A stretch of DNA of 64,000 nucleotides. Origin: Corynebacterium liangguodongii. Lineage in GTDB: Bacteria > Actinomycetota > Actinomycetes > Mycobacteriales > Mycobacteriaceae. Positions 42,611-50,983 of the stretch are shown piece by piece; positions within the stretch are counted from its first letter, which is position 1; each line of letters opens with the position of its first letter. Position numbers and translations under genes: made by a program. The notes below the pieces were generated by a model that was given only the letters and a program-made list of their open reading frames with translations, had not been told where the DNA came from and made no database searches. Where the stretch lies: contig NZ_CP026948.1 in assembly GCF_003070865.1 (NCBI RefSeq), positions 2,108,001-2,172,000 on the forward strand, in the 5' to 3' direction.

Positions 42611-42738
42611 TCCTCCTCCAATGTGAATGCTTCGTGGAAGGTTTGGACACTCGGTTCCTCGACCGGCACCCAATGCCAGCCGTACTCGTCGTTGAATGTC
42701 CAGCGCATACCCTCGGGCGGGTCATAGTCAGGTCTCAC
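42604..42738 (-). CDS. Very small phage protein
   Basis: 44 residues from GTG 42738, overlapping the preceding stop (GTGA) and the next gene. VRPDYDPPEGMRWTFNDEYG then HEAFTLEEEW. Tight coupling on both sides argues that it is translated. Function unknown. Confidence 0.5.
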   Translation of the reverse strand: MRPDYDPPEGMRWTFNDEYGWHWVPVEEPSVQTFHEAFTLEEEW

Positions 42739-43157
42739 TCGTCTTCCTCCTCCAGGTCGATGACTAAGCGGGAGACGATGCGCGTGCCGCCGTCTCGTCG
42801 CCTTTCCATAAAGTCGCGGTGCGGGTGCCACCACGCGGCGCTTTTTTCCACCGTCCACCCGCCCCACTGTGTGAAATACTCGGCCCACCCGTAGTCGCTG
42901 TCCCGTGCGAGCGCGAACTCCACCCGCCCCCAGGCGATCATGGTGGCCAGGTCGGGGGCGGCAGCAACCAGGTTCGCGTTTGCCTGCTGTCGATCTGCGG
43001 AGTCTGCTGGGTCGGCTGTCATAATGTGGCGCTTAACGCCTTCGGCGACCACGATGGGGGTGTCCTCCCCATCAACGGTTTTGCGCAGCGTCCACGGGCC
43101 TGGGGTCGTGTCCTCCAGTAGTTCCCGCGCCTGCTCCGGGGTGATGTATTCGGCCAT
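42735..43157 (-). CDS. Phage protein, Ead/Ea22-like pattern
   Basis: 140 residues. ITPEQARELLEDTTPGPWTL and ANANLVAAAPDLATMIAWGR are seen in many small phage proteins next to nucleic-acid genes (sometimes grouped with Ead/Ea22), function unknown. Abuts the next gene at 43157. Confidence 0.7.
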   Translation of the reverse strand: MAEYITPEQARELLEDTTPGPWTLRKTVDGEDTPIVVAEGVKRHIMTADPADSADRQQANANLVAAAPDLATMIAWGRVEFALARDSDYGWAEYFTQWGGWTVEKSAAWWHPHRDFMERRRDGGTRIVSRLVIDLEEEDE

Positions 43158-43381
43158 TACTCAATCTCCTCAATCAGGGCCTCTAAAACCATCTCTTTGA
43201 GGCGGAACGACGCGAAATCTGCTGAGAGTGCCTCCCAAAGCCGCTTCAACTCCGGGCGCTCGAAGACACCGACCTCAATGCCGTATTCGAGCGCTTCAAA
43301 AGCTCCTCCCTCCCAGGCGATTCGCTTCAGCATTTCCACGTCGTTTTCGGTCAGTTTGCTTGGGGTGATGCGGTCGCTCAT
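43157..43381 (-). CDS. Small phage protein
   Basis: 74 residues from ATG 43381 (MSDRITPSKLTENDVEMLKR); overlaps the upstream stop (ATGA). Helical, ending in FRLKEMVLEALIEEIE. No family recognised. Confidence 0.65.
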   Translation of the reverse strand: MSDRITPSKLTENDVEMLKRIAWEGGAFEALEYGIEVGVFERPELKRLWEALSADFASFRLKEMVLEALIEEIE

Positions 43382-43746
43382 TCCACCACCTCCGCCGCGT
43401 GGGCTTGCACCGCCAGGCGGAAAAGCTCTTCCCGCACTTCCTCCAGCTCCCACACGTGACCCGACATGAGGAACGTCACGAGCTTCTTGGCTTTGCTAAT
43501 AGGCGCATCCGGGTGGTATCCGTCGCCAGCGTGCGCGGTATCAAACCCGATCACGCGACCTGCGCGGTAGGTGATACCCCCGTGTACCTTAATGTCGTGG
43601 TCTCGCTCCAAATCACTGCCTATCCACGGGTGTCCGGGCGGCAACTGCAAATACCCATTGATCGAGAACGGCCCCATACAAATCTCGTACAGCATGCCAT
43701 ACGCTATCCCCATCTCAATGGTCTTGGACTGCTTTGGAAACGTCAC
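43378..43746 (-). CDS. Phage protein of unknown function
   Basis: 122 residues. Contains INGYLQLPPGHPWIGSDLER and ITYRAGRVIGFDTAHAGDGY, then REELFRLAVQAHAAEVVE. Similar small proteins occur in actinophage early regions; function unknown. Overlaps the next gene by four bases. Confidence 0.7.
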   Translation of the reverse strand: MTFPKQSKTIEMGIAYGMLYEICMGPFSINGYLQLPPGHPWIGSDLERDHDIKVHGGITYRAGRVIGFDTAHAGDGYHPDAPISKAKKLVTFLMSGHVWELEEVREELFRLAVQAHAAEVVE

Positions 43747-44594
43747 AGCTCCACCTCCTGCCAGTCTGTGACCTCGCGTGACTCGATCACTAGACCGTTG
43801 GCGAATACCGGGTCGAGTCTGCGTGCCTTGTCGATCTCGGCGCGTGCCTCGTCGAAGCTTGACACCGTCATTGGTGACGTTGCCCTGGGCGTCCTGTGCA
43901 CGATCCTGTATTCGGTACTCACTAGCCCCACCCCCTGTGCGTCCATTTGTGATAAGGCGAAGTTGCTTTCGCTCGGGCGGGAACCTGAATTACTCCAGAA
44001 GTCTGTAGAGAGTTTGCACCAAGGTTTGCTGGGCCCGCCCACAACAATGGTTCCCACCGGGGCGGTCTCGTAGTCCTCAGCGCTTGACAGCGTGCGCGGG
44101 TGCTCCGGCTCCTGCGCGGGGGCCGGGCATGGGGTGAGGGGGGCGATCAAAGTGACATCCCTATCTTCCCACCAGTCCTCGCCATCTACTACACCATCTC
44201 CGGTACACCAGGAGTCTTCCTCGTATTTCAGCGCGACAACGCACTCGCCGCTGTCGTGCCCGTCGTTCACGTTCACCAGCCACGCCTCGCCCGCTGGCAC
44301 ATCCTCCGGCTTGGTGGCCTGGTGAGGGAAAGTCAGGTCGGAAACGTAAATGAAAGCCACTTTCGTACCAATATTGGTACGGTCATCACGCCAGGAAACC
44401 CGCATGTCTCCATCAACGCTCGGCCTATCCCACTGACACATCACGTCGCCGTACTCCGGGTGCTTCGCCCACACGCCCAACAGGTGCTCCGGGTAGGGCT
44501 TCTTGGCGTAGGCTTCCAGCGCTGCGCGCAGCGACTCGTCATTGTTCTCGGCCAGAATCTCGGCCAACTTTTCAGGAGTGAGTTGGTTACTCAT
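43743..44594 (-). CDS. Phage protein of unknown function
   Basis: 283 residues. Helical start MSNQLTPEKLAEILAENNDE, then beta-rich segments (PEYGDVMCQWDRPSVDGDMR, VPAGEAWLVNVNDGHDSGEC) and YETAPVGTIVVGGPSKPWCK. The middle resembles the short paralogues at 41015-41624 in style. No catalytic motif. Confidence 0.7.
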   Translation of the reverse strand: MSNQLTPEKLAEILAENNDESLRAALEAYAKKPYPEHLLGVWAKHPEYGDVMCQWDRPSVDGDMRVSWRDDRTNIGTKVAFIYVSDLTFPHQATKPEDVPAGEAWLVNVNDGHDSGECVVALKYEEDSWCTGDGVVDGEDWWEDRDVTLIAPLTPCPAPAQEPEHPRTLSSAEDYETAPVGTIVVGGPSKPWCKLSTDFWSNSGSRPSESNFALSQMDAQGVGLVSTEYRIVHRTPRATSPMTVSSFDEARAEIDKARRLDPVFANGLVIESREVTDWQEVEL

Positions 44595-44607
44595 TGGTGT
44601 TCCTTTC

Positions 44608-44844
44608 TCATGGTTTGACGCGGACGTAGAGCCACCCGGCGCGTGTGCAGGCTTCTAGACCTTCGCCGAGGCGTTCACCGTTGTTGATTTGGGCGCGGTA
44701 GGTGGCTCGTGTGCCTGGTGAGAGTGCTCGTTGTCCGGGTAGGGGGAGCCACCAGAGTTGTGGGTCGCCTACGGCTGCTTTGTGGAGGTCTTGGACGAAT
44801 TTGTCGTATTTGCCTGCGGGTTTCTTCCTGTCAGGCAGTCGCAT
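44608..44844 (-). CDS. Small phage protein
   Basis: 78 residues from ATG 44844 (MRLPDRKKPAGKYDKFVQDL), then RATYRAQINNGERLGEGLEA and a beta end GWLYVRVKP. Might be a small nucleic-acid-binding factor; function unknown. A short Cys-rich frame overlapping its start is not supported. Confidence 0.65.
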   Translation of the reverse strand: MRLPDRKKPAGKYDKFVQDLHKAAVGDPQLWWLPLPGQRALSPGTRATYRAQINNGERLGEGLEACTRAGWLYVRVKP

Positions 44845-44908
44845 TGTGTCTCCTTGTCTGGGCAGTTGCATGGGTAGGTGCCGTGCTGGCACACCCAGCA
44901 GCCGGGGG

Positions 44909-46046
44909 TTAGTCGGTGGGTTTCAGTAGGTGCCGTATCGCCACTTCCGCCTGCTGTGGGCACACGCCGTTGCCAATGGCTTTGAGTTGCTGCGCCCTGG
45001 TTAGTCCGATCTCCGGGGAGGTGACCCACCCGGCGGGCAGGCCCATCATCCACTCCGCAAACGGGGCCGCGAGCCTAGGGTTACCCTTGCTGTTTAGTTC
45101 GGTTGGGTCTGGTGCCGGGCCAACTTTGCTCTCCCACCGTCGAACAGCGGGCGCGTACTCGCCCCATTCGACAAACTGGTTATGGCGGGGCTCAAGTCCT
45201 CCCCTCCGCTCCCGTGTTTCCCTGAGCCGTTCATGTCGGTTGTTCGCGGTGTCGGAAAGTACACGGAGACTGTTGTTAATGGGGGGGGTGTTGCGGTTCC
45301 TGTCCGCCGGGCAGTCGTCCCGTTTCCAGTCCGACGCGGCCGGTGTCGGCAGTAGTCGTTGTACTTCGATGTTCAGTGACTTGCCGTGTCCGTTGCTGTT
45401 GCCGTGTTTTTGTTTCATTTTGGTTGTCCACTCGTCCCACGTCGTGGGGGTGTATGCCGCTCCCATGTCGTTGACTACTGGTGTTGGGAGTACGGGGGTA
45501 GGCAATGAGGAAAACCCTGGCTCGGTGGTGGGGTGCTCCAATGTCGGACGCTCGTATAGTCGTCCATTTCGCGTCGTACCCGATTTCGGCAAGGTCTCCG
45601 AGTACGCGACCGAGTGCCCGAAGATGTCCACCTCCCCCGTCTCCCATCGGTCGGCCGTCTTGTTCCATGTCGCTGTCGCTTGTTGCTTTTGCACTGAGTG
45701 CTCCTTGTACGTTTTCCCACACCACAAGGCGCGGCCTGATTGCTGCGATTGCTTCGCGCATGTTCACCCAAAGGTTCGAACGTGTGCCCTCGGTCATGCC
45801 TGCGCGTTTGCCAGCTGCGGACAAATCTTGGCATGGTGAGCCGCCGGTGATGATGCCGACGGGTTCAACCTGTGACCAGTTGACCTTGGTGACGTCGCGG
45901 AAGTTTGGGACTCCGGGCCAGTGATGTGCGAGGATTTTTGACGGTGCGGCATCCCACTCGCAGAACCAGGCGGGCCTGGCCCCGGTGACGGCTTCCACAG
46001 CCAGGTCGAGACCGCCGTAACCGGAGAACAACGATCCGATCTTCAT
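44909..46046 (-). pseudogene. dcm: Phage C5-cytosine DNA methyltransferase with one frame break
   Basis: ATG 46046 overlaps the ssb stop. Frame one has MKIGSLFSGYGGLDLAVEAV, the catalytic GGSPCQDLSAAGKR and VVWENVQGALSAK, through DIGAPHHRARVFLIAYP. The known continuation LPTPVVNDMGAAYTP lies in the next frame and runs to MGLPAGWVTSPEIGLTRAQQ, KAIGNGVCPQQAE and the stop at 44909. Removing one base from the C5 run at 45494-45498 joins them (about 378 residues). The variable target-recognition part lies after the break, so the product as written is inactive. Confidence 0.8.
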
Positions 46047-46480
46047 CAGAATGGTGGTTCCTGTTCGCTCTGCCCGCCGAATCCACCTCGTGTGTCCTGC
46101 GCAACCCCCCCGGACTGTTGCGCCGGCTGCTGTGCGGACGCTCCTGCTGCGGCGTCCACATAGGCGTGTCGGGCCTGGAACTCCAGCCTTGAGCGGTTGG
46201 TGCCGTCTTTGGCTTCCCAGGTGCGGGTGATGAGCTTGCCCTGGACGACGATCTTCGTGCCTTTGTCGAGTCCGGAGAGGGCATCGGTCCACCTGATGCG
46301 GTCTGTGTCCCACAGGGTGACGGGCACGTACCTGTTGGCGGTGGTCTCCCATTCCCCGGCGTCGTTCTTGCGGGAGTCTGATTGTGCGAGGGTGAAATTC
46401 ACCACGCCCCGTCCCGACGGGGTGAACCGAACCTCCGGGGTGTCGGTAAGTCCCCCGGCGAGGTATTGGTAGTCGATCAT
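46046..46480 (-). CDS. ssb: Single-stranded DNA-binding protein
   Basis: 144 residues. OB fold: TDTPEVRFTPSGRGVVNFTL, RYVPVTLWDTDRIRWTDALS, GTKIVVQGKLITRTWEAKDG, followed by a Gln/Gly linker and acidic tip (GGQSEQEPPF) that recruits partners. Overlaps dcm. Part of the phage replication set. Confidence 0.93.
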   Translation of the reverse strand: MIDYQYLAGGLTDTPEVRFTPSGRGVVNFTLAQSDSRKNDAGEWETTANRYVPVTLWDTDRIRWTDALSGLDKGTKIVVQGKLITRTWEAKDGTNRSRLEFQARHAYVDAAAGASAQQPAQQSGGVAQDTRGGFGGQSEQEPPF

Positions 46481-46569
46481 GCGTTGGTCCTTTCGTCGTT
46501 GGCGATGGTGAGTGCTTGGTCTGCGTGGGTGTCGAAGTCTTGCGTGCAGGTGCAGGTGGGTTCGGGCAT
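46477..46569 (-). CDS. Tiny Cys-containing peptide
   Basis: 30 residues, MPEPTCTCTQDFDTHADQAL then ending IANDERTNA, with AAAGGA upstream and the stop overlapping the ssb start (ATGA). Coupling supports translation. Function unknown. Confidence 0.45.
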   Translation of the reverse strand: MPEPTCTCTQDFDTHADQALTIANDERTNA

Positions 46570-46578
46570 GGTTGTCCT

Positions 46579-46665
46579 TTACAGGCCGTAGATGGCGGTG
46601 ATGATGGCGTCGGTGAGGTTGAGGATTGCGAGGAGGAGGTCGAGGAGGGGCTGAACATCAAACAT
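46579..46665 (-). CDS. Tiny hydrophobic peptide
   Basis: 28 residues, MFDVQPLLDLLLAILNLTDA then IITAIYGL, with AAAGG upstream. An amphipathic or membrane-inserted helix. Lies between a small membrane protein and the peptide at 46477. Function unknown. Confidence 0.4.
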   Translation of the reverse strand: MFDVQPLLDLLLAILNLTDAIITAIYGL

Positions 46666-46670
46666 GGGTA

Positions 46671-46877
46671 TTACCTTTCGTGTGTGGTGTGTGCGGTGCC
46701 GCCGAGGACGTCGACCCAGATGTCACGGGCGACCCAGGCGGTGACGAGCAGGACGAGGGGGACGAGGAGGCCACCGCCGACGCTGATAGCGAGCCAGCAG
46801 AACGTGGCGACGAAGGCGAGTGCGAGCAGTGTGAGCCCGGCGACGATGACCGTGTAGGCCGTGTTGCGTGCAGTCAC
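46671..46877 (-). CDS. Small membrane protein
   Basis: 68 residues with two transmembrane helices (YTVIVAGLTLLALAFVATFC and VGGGLLVPLVLLVTAWVA). In the middle of the replication genes; function unknown. Overlaps the previous gene by four bases. Confidence 0.65.
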   Translation of the reverse strand: MTARNTAYTVIVAGLTLLALAFVATFCWLAISVGGGLLVPLVLLVTAWVARDIWVDVLGGTAHTTHER

Positions 46878-47059
46878 AGTGCTAGGTCCTTGCGCATGCG
46901 TTCCGCGGCGGCGAAGCCCGCGGTGAAGAAGTCGACGAGGTCGGCGGCCACGTTTTCGCCGTGCGCTGCGGCGAGACTGCCGTAGGCGTAGGAGAGGGCG
47001 TTGATTGTGGTGTAAGGGTCGTTGGTTTCGATCAGGATGTTGAGGTCTGTCCGGTTCAT
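46874..47059 (-). CDS. Small phage protein
   Basis: 61 residues from ATG 47059 (MNRTDLNILIETNDPYTTIN). Helical, ending AAERMRKDLAL. No family recognised. Confidence 0.6.
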   Translation of the reverse strand: MNRTDLNILIETNDPYTTINALSYAYGSLAAAHGENVAADLVDFFTAGFAAAERMRKDLAL

Positions 47060-47117
47060 GGTGGTGGTCCTTTGTGGTGTGGGCCGGTGAATCTCTCGAC
47101 CAGCGGCGACGGGTGGA

Positions 47118-47477
47118 TTAGTAGGTGATGGTGGCGAGCGGTTCACAGTCGCATTCGACTGTCCACTCGCTGTTGATTCGTGGCAGTGCGTCCTCGAGAA
47201 GCTCAATGGCGTCGCCAATGCTGTAGTCGCAGGAGAGTTCGAAACCTTCTTCGATGACGTAGGTGCAGTGGTCGCTTGCGAGAGCGGTTTCGATGATGAG
47301 GTCAAAGGCGGCCTGCCCGTAGCGTGTGATGAATGCGTTGTCGCATTCGTCGGCGGTAGCCCCGGGGACTGTGAGTGTGGTTGTGGCGACGATGAGCCCG
47401 GTGATGGTGTCGTTGTTGTAGACGCCTGCGGCGCGTTCGGCTTGGCGGATGCGGTCTGCGGTCATTGCGGGGGTCAT
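47118..47477 (-). CDS. Phage protein of unknown function
   Basis: 119 residues. TADRIRQAERAAGVYNNDTI then IVATTTLTVPGATADECDNA; acidic C-terminal half. First gene after an operator pair at 47545, with a GC hairpin in its leader. Function unknown. Confidence 0.65.
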   Translation of the reverse strand: MTPAMTADRIRQAERAAGVYNNDTITGLIVATTTLTVPGATADECDNAFITRYGQAAFDLIIETALASDHCTYVIEEGFELSCDYSIGDAIELLEDALPRINSEWTVECDCEPLATITY

Positions 47478-47544
47478 GGTGTGTCCTTCCTGGTTGGTGT
47501 GTTCCGGTGGCAGCCGGTTGGTATGTGGATAGTGTAACCCCTTT

Positions 47545-47568
47545 GGGTAACTTCGGGCAACTTTTGAC
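47545..47568. promoter_or_regulatory. Operator pair 4
   Basis: GGGTAACTTCGGGCAAC, then TTTTGAC; half-sites 10 bases apart, upstream of the leftward gene starting at 47477. Confidence 0.6.
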
Positions 47569-47654
47569 GCCAGCTAGATAGTGTGTTTTACATCACATTC
47601 TACAGTTTATGCGCGTTCACCAGCACAAACCAATACCCCACCCCGTATACTGAT

Positions 47655-47671
47655 ATACCCCCAGGGGGTAT
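47655..47671. promoter_or_regulatory. CsoR-like palindrome
   Basis: ATACCCCCAGGGGGTAT, a perfect palindrome around a central A. The TACCCCC/GGGGGTA pattern recalls the operators of CsoR-type copper sensors. It sits between two operator pairs in the 204-base gap 47478-47681, which has no gene. Role unproven. Confidence 0.4.
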
Positions 47672-47678
47672 TTTGTGC

Positions 47679-47697
47679 GGGTTACTTTTCGGGATAC
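47679..47697. promoter_or_regulatory. Operator pair 5
   Basis: GGGTTACTTTTCGGGATAC, half-sites 12 bases apart, overlapping the last codons of the gene ending at 47682. Confidence 0.5.
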
Positions 47698-48146
47698 ATG
47701 GCGAGGAATTCGCGTGCGTGCTCGGTTTGTAGCCCGTTGAGTGGTGGTTCGACTTGGTCCATTTCGTGAATCTGGTTGATGAGAGCTTGCCGCACCTTGG
47801 TGGAGGCGGTTTCTTCGACGAGTTTCAGCGCGTTTTGCATGACCATGGGTTGTTTGATGACGATGGTGGTGCAGAACCAGGACAGGATCCCTGCTTCTTC
47901 TGTTTCTTCGTCGACGATTAGCCACCCGGTGGATTGGAGTTCTGCTCCGGCGTGTTCGATGTCTTTGGCGTCTAGGCCGGTGGTGTGGGCGGCGATCCTG
48001 GCGGGTCGCCAGTCCAGCACTCCGGCTTGGTTGGTTAGCGGGGAGGTGTAGGCGTGCAGGAGGAGGTGTTGGGCGGGCATGGTGAGTGCTCTGAATTTTT
48101 GGTTGAGCCATAGGCTGGATGGCATGTAGGTCATTCGTGGTTTCAT
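47682..48146 (-). CDS. DnaD-like replication accessory protein
   Basis: 154 residues from ATG 48146 with AAAGGA upstream. MPSSLWLNQKFRALTMPAQH then DWRPARIAAHTTGLDAKDIE and AGAELQSTGWLIVDEETEEA form the winged-helix pattern of phage replisome organisers. Coupled to the gene at 48143 by four bases. Confidence 0.7.
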   Translation of the reverse strand: MKPRMTYMPSSLWLNQKFRALTMPAQHLLLHAYTSPLTNQAGVLDWRPARIAAHTTGLDAKDIEHAGAELQSTGWLIVDEETEEAGILSWFCTTIVIKQPMVMQNALKLVEETASTKVRQALINQIHEMDQVEPPLNGLQTEHAREFLAMYPEK

Positions 48147-48610
48147 GCTCGTTTCCTTTCTGCGACTTGTTGCAGGCGGTTCAGTACGTTTTTGGGGATG
48201 GGGTGGGGTTTTTGTTGGATGGCTGGTTTGTGTCCGCGGGTTGTGGCGAGTGTGCCTTCGCGCCATTGGCGTTCGCGTTCGGCTTCCCTGGCCTCGTAGA
48301 GGGCTTTGAATTGTTCGCGCCGGGTGGGGTCGTCTTCCCATTTTTGGCGGACGGCTTTGGCGGCTTTGAGGATTTCGCCGGTGGTGGCCATGCGTCCGTG
48401 GTCGATGTGGTTGACCCAGTGTTCGACGGCTTCTTCCCATAGGTCGAGTGGGTAGGTTTTGGCTCCGAGGGCTTTGGCCCATTGGAGTACGAGGTCGCGG
48501 TCGATGTTTCCGCTGCGGTCTGTGTGGGCGGGGAATCGGTCGGGGGCTAGGCGTTTGCCGATGCCGAGGACGCGGACGGCGATGGCGGTTTTTTGTTCTG
48601 GGGTTTGCAT
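48143..48610 (-). CDS. Replication-associated phage protein
   Basis: 155 residues. LQWAKALGAKTYPLDLWEEA, WVNHIDHGRMATTGEILKAA and a charged C-terminal helix. This composition is seen in loader-type proteins next to DnaD-like genes; not certain. Lies directly after the DnaD-like gene at 48615. Confidence 0.6.
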   Translation of the reverse strand: MQTPEQKTAIAVRVLGIGKRLAPDRFPAHTDRSGNIDRDLVLQWAKALGAKTYPLDLWEEAVEHWVNHIDHGRMATTGEILKAAKAVRQKWEDDPTRREQFKALYEAREAERERQWREGTLATTRGHKPAIQQKPHPIPKNVLNRLQQVAERKRA

Positions 48611-48614
48611 GTGG

Positions 48615-49616
48615 TTATCCGATCTGCTTTTGGTTGATCACTTGGCCGTCTACAAAGCCGTCTGGCGCATTGGAGTTGCCGTTTGGGCCAAGGACACGCA
48701 TGAGTACCTGTTCGTCGCTTAGGCGGGCTGCTGGGCCCTGTTTTCGTCGTGGTGTGAGGTCGTCGTGCCAGCCATCGCGGCCTAGCCAGGTGGTGGGGTG
48801 GGGGATGTAGCGCTCGTCGGTGCCCTCCTGGGCGTGCCAGGCTGCGAAGCGCTCTGTCGCGGCCTGGAGGTCCCCGATGTTCACTCGTGTGCCGATGGCG
48901 CGGTACCAGGCTTCGAAGGCCTTCCGCTTGCCGACCCGACGCGGGTAGGTCGCCCACCATCGCTCGAACCCATCCGGGTAGCCACGAGACGTGTCGGGGA
49001 TCGACTCGGCCGGATCCGGCTCAAGCACCCGGTTCAACTTGCTTGGGTCAGTCGCACGCGCACGCTCGAGATCAGGCGAAGCCTGATCGAGAGTGTCTGT
49101 TCCCCTGTTCCCCTGTTCCCCTGTTCCCCTGTTCCCCTGTTCCAGCACCGAGGATTCGGAGTAGCCCCCCGAGGACTCGGCGGGTTCCCCCGAGGACTCG
49201 GCGGGTTCCTCCGAGGATTCGGCGGGATTTCCCGATTCGCTTGTGACCTGCCACGTTTCCGGGTCGAACGGTTCACCTTCGTCTGGTGCCGGGTATTTCG
49301 ATGCCTTGGCGCGTTTGTCGATTTTCTGGTGCCGTTCCCACGTTGGGATGACGTAGTAGGAACGTCCCGCGACACGGTAGAACTTCACTCCGAACACTCG
49401 ATGGATTCCCCCGAGTCCTCGGCGGAACTCTCCGACTGTCATGTCGTCGTCGTGAGGGAAGGCGAAACCCATGAGCTCTCGCGGTTCACATGTGCCGCGG
49501 CCGAAGTCGTCCGCCCAGTTCCACATGGCGATGAAAAGCAGCCGCCAGTATGGGTCCAGCTCCCCGATTTTTGGGGATGACCAGAACTCCGGCTTGATGG
49601 ATCGGATTCGTGCCAT
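48615..49616 (-). CDS. DnaD-like replisome organiser with variable linker
   Basis: 333 residues. N-terminal winged helix MARIRSIKPEFWSSPKIGEL ... WRLLFIAMWNWADDFGRGTC is typical of phage replication organisers. A long linker has repeats of EPAESSG (about residues 130-148) and GNRGTGEQ (about 159-174). The C-terminal part GFERWWATYPRRVGKRKAFE is the common Trp-rich module. The 8-bp DNA repeat in the linker could alter the frame by slippage. Confidence 0.8.
   Translation of the reverse strand: MARIRSIKPEFWSSPKIGELDPYWRLLFIAMWNWADDFGRGTCEPRELMGFAFPHDDDMTVGEFRRGLGGIHRVFGVKFYRVAGRSYYVIPTWERHQKIDKRAKASKYPAPDEGEPFDPETWQVTSESGNPAESSEEPAESSGEPAESSGGYSESSVLEQGNRGTGEQGNRGTDTLDQASPDLERARATDPSKLNRVLEPDPAESIPDTSRGYPDGFERWWATYPRRVGKRKAFEAWYRAIGTRVNIGDLQAATERFAAWHAQEGTDERYIPHPTTWLGRDGWHDDLTPRRKQGPAARLSDEQVLMRVLGPNGNSNAPDGFVDGQVINQKQIG
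49097..49143. repeat. 8-bp tandem repeat inside the replisome gene
   Basis: CTGTTCCC repeated five times plus a partial copy. Eight is not a multiple of three, so a copy change shifts the frame of the gene at 48615 before its C-terminal domain. Confidence 0.85.
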
Positions 49617-49662
49617 GGGTGCTCCTTGGAATCTGGTGGGTGTAATTACAGGTTTTTATGGG

Positions 49663-49992
49663 CTAGGCGGCATCGATTACCGCAAGCTGCGGTGTGCCGA
49701 TCCACTCGCGGATCAGCGCGCCGTGACGCGACGCTGTGGTTGCCTGTGCGACACGACCGGTCGGTGTGATGAGGCCATCGGCGTGAGCACGACGGAAGAA
49801 CGACCCGATCGTGTTGGGGTGGTGCGGGTCGGGGGCATCGACCATGAGTCGGCGGAAGTCATCCGCGGTGAATGGCCTGCCGGTAGCCGCAAGGTGGTTC
49901 ATCGCAACCTGCGCGGCAGAATCCCACCCGCGATGGATCGCGATCTCGGCGTAGTAGGCGACGTCACGGACGTCGATGTCATGCTGCATCAT
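49663..49992 (-). CDS. Phage protein with winged-helix-like segment
   Basis: 109 residues. AAQVAMNHLAATGRPFTADD and NTIGSFFRRAHADGLITPTG resemble the small DNA-binding proteins encoded beside replication genes. Overlaps the preceding gene by 14 bases. Function unknown. Confidence 0.65.
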   Translation of the reverse strand: MMQHDIDVRDVAYYAEIAIHRGWDSAAQVAMNHLAATGRPFTADDFRRLMVDAPDPHHPNTIGSFFRRAHADGLITPTGRVAQATTASRHGALIREWIGTPQLAVIDAA

Positions 49993-50809
49993 GGCGCTCC
50001 TTAAGGTGACGTTTGCGGGTGTTTGCGCGCTCTCCCCACAGGTAGAGAAACTGGGAAAACTTGACGGTCGTTCGGTCCGCTCGTCCGTCTGCGATCTGTG
50101 TGAGATGCCTACGAGTAGGGGCGTGGTCAGGGAGTTCTTCTGGGGAGAAGTGGCGGAGAATCAAGGCTGCTGCGCGCCTGTGCCCAGCGTCGAGGTCGAT
50201 GTATTTTCCTAGTGGTGGGCGGTGTTCATCGGGGTTGTCGATGTTGTCCCAATCGAGTGGTGTGGCCCAGCCAAGGCGCTTTGCTGTTGCAGTTGGTGGA
50301 CCGGCGACGGGTTTGGTGGCGAGGTTGTCCCACAGCTCGCGGATGCGGTCGGCGGCAACTGTGGTGATGGTGTCTTGGCGGCCGAGGGAGAGGCGGGAGA
50401 TGAACTCCGGTGACATCTCGAGCATGGCCGCGAGTGCTCGTCCACTGTGCCCGGCGGCTTGGAGCGACTGGATTCTACGGGTCGATGGCCAGGCGATGGT
50501 CTTACCCCCGCCTTGTGGGTGCTTGCCGATGAGGCTTAGCACTTTGGCGTGGGTGGTATGGCGCACGGTGTCTTGTCGATGGTTGACGATTAAACGCTGT
50601 GTTCTGGTGTTCACCCCTGCAGCGTTCTCGACCTGCTGTTGTGTCCACCCATCTTCGTAGAGGCGGGTGAGGGCTTTGCGCGTGTCTTCTGCGTTCACAC
50701 TTGGCCTTGACAGGCCGAGGTGTTGGGCGTGCTTGCTGCACCATCCGTCGGCGCGCCATGAGCGGTTGTTGCAGCGGGGGCTTCGGCATTTCGTGGCTTG
50801 TCGTGTCAT
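49979..50809 (-). CDS. Multi-HTH DNA-binding protein with N-terminal zinc-finger-like motif
   Basis: 276 residues. Cys/His set CRSPRCNNRSWRADGWCSKH at residues 8-27, then two HTH-like segments (LYEDGWTQQQVENAAGVNTR about 50-69 and LQAAGHSGRALAAMLEMSPE about 115-134). Probably a phage regulator or origin binder. A GC hairpin lies 19-37 bases ahead of its start. Confidence 0.7.
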   Translation of the reverse strand: MTRQATKCRSPRCNNRSWRADGWCSKHAQHLGLSRPSVNAEDTRKALTRLYEDGWTQQQVENAAGVNTRTQRLIVNHRQDTVRHTTHAKVLSLIGKHPQGGGKTIAWPSTRRIQSLQAAGHSGRALAAMLEMSPEFISRLSLGRQDTITTVAADRIRELWDNLATKPVAGPPTATAKRLGWATPLDWDNIDNPDEHRPPLGKYIDLDAGHRRAAALILRHFSPEELPDHAPTRRHLTQIADGRADRTTVKFSQFLYLWGERANTRKRHLKERHDAA

Positions 50810-50983
50810 GTCCTGGTTGATGGTTGGGGGCGGTGGCAGCCGCCTGGTTTTCGTGTTCTTTGCGCGATATATTTGACCTGCGGTTTTCCCTTTTCCGCTT
50901 CGTGTTTCCGCAGGTCACGGTTGAGCGTGCGCGCTTGGTGCGCGGGGGTGTGATAACCGGATACCCCACCCCGGTTACCGCTC

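Noticed and set aside
44769..45053. Cys-rich leftward frame overlapping the gene at 44608 and the methyltransferase end
   Set aside because: Overlaps two better-supported genes in other frames and lacks a ribosome site.
45250..45300. G8 tract in the cytosine methyltransferase as the frame break
   Set aside because: The C-terminal frame reads through this tract in phase (NRNTPPINN); the break is at the C5 run at 45494-45498.
49097..49143. CRISPR array
   Set aside because: Unit is 8 bases with no spacers; a simple tandem repeat inside a gene.
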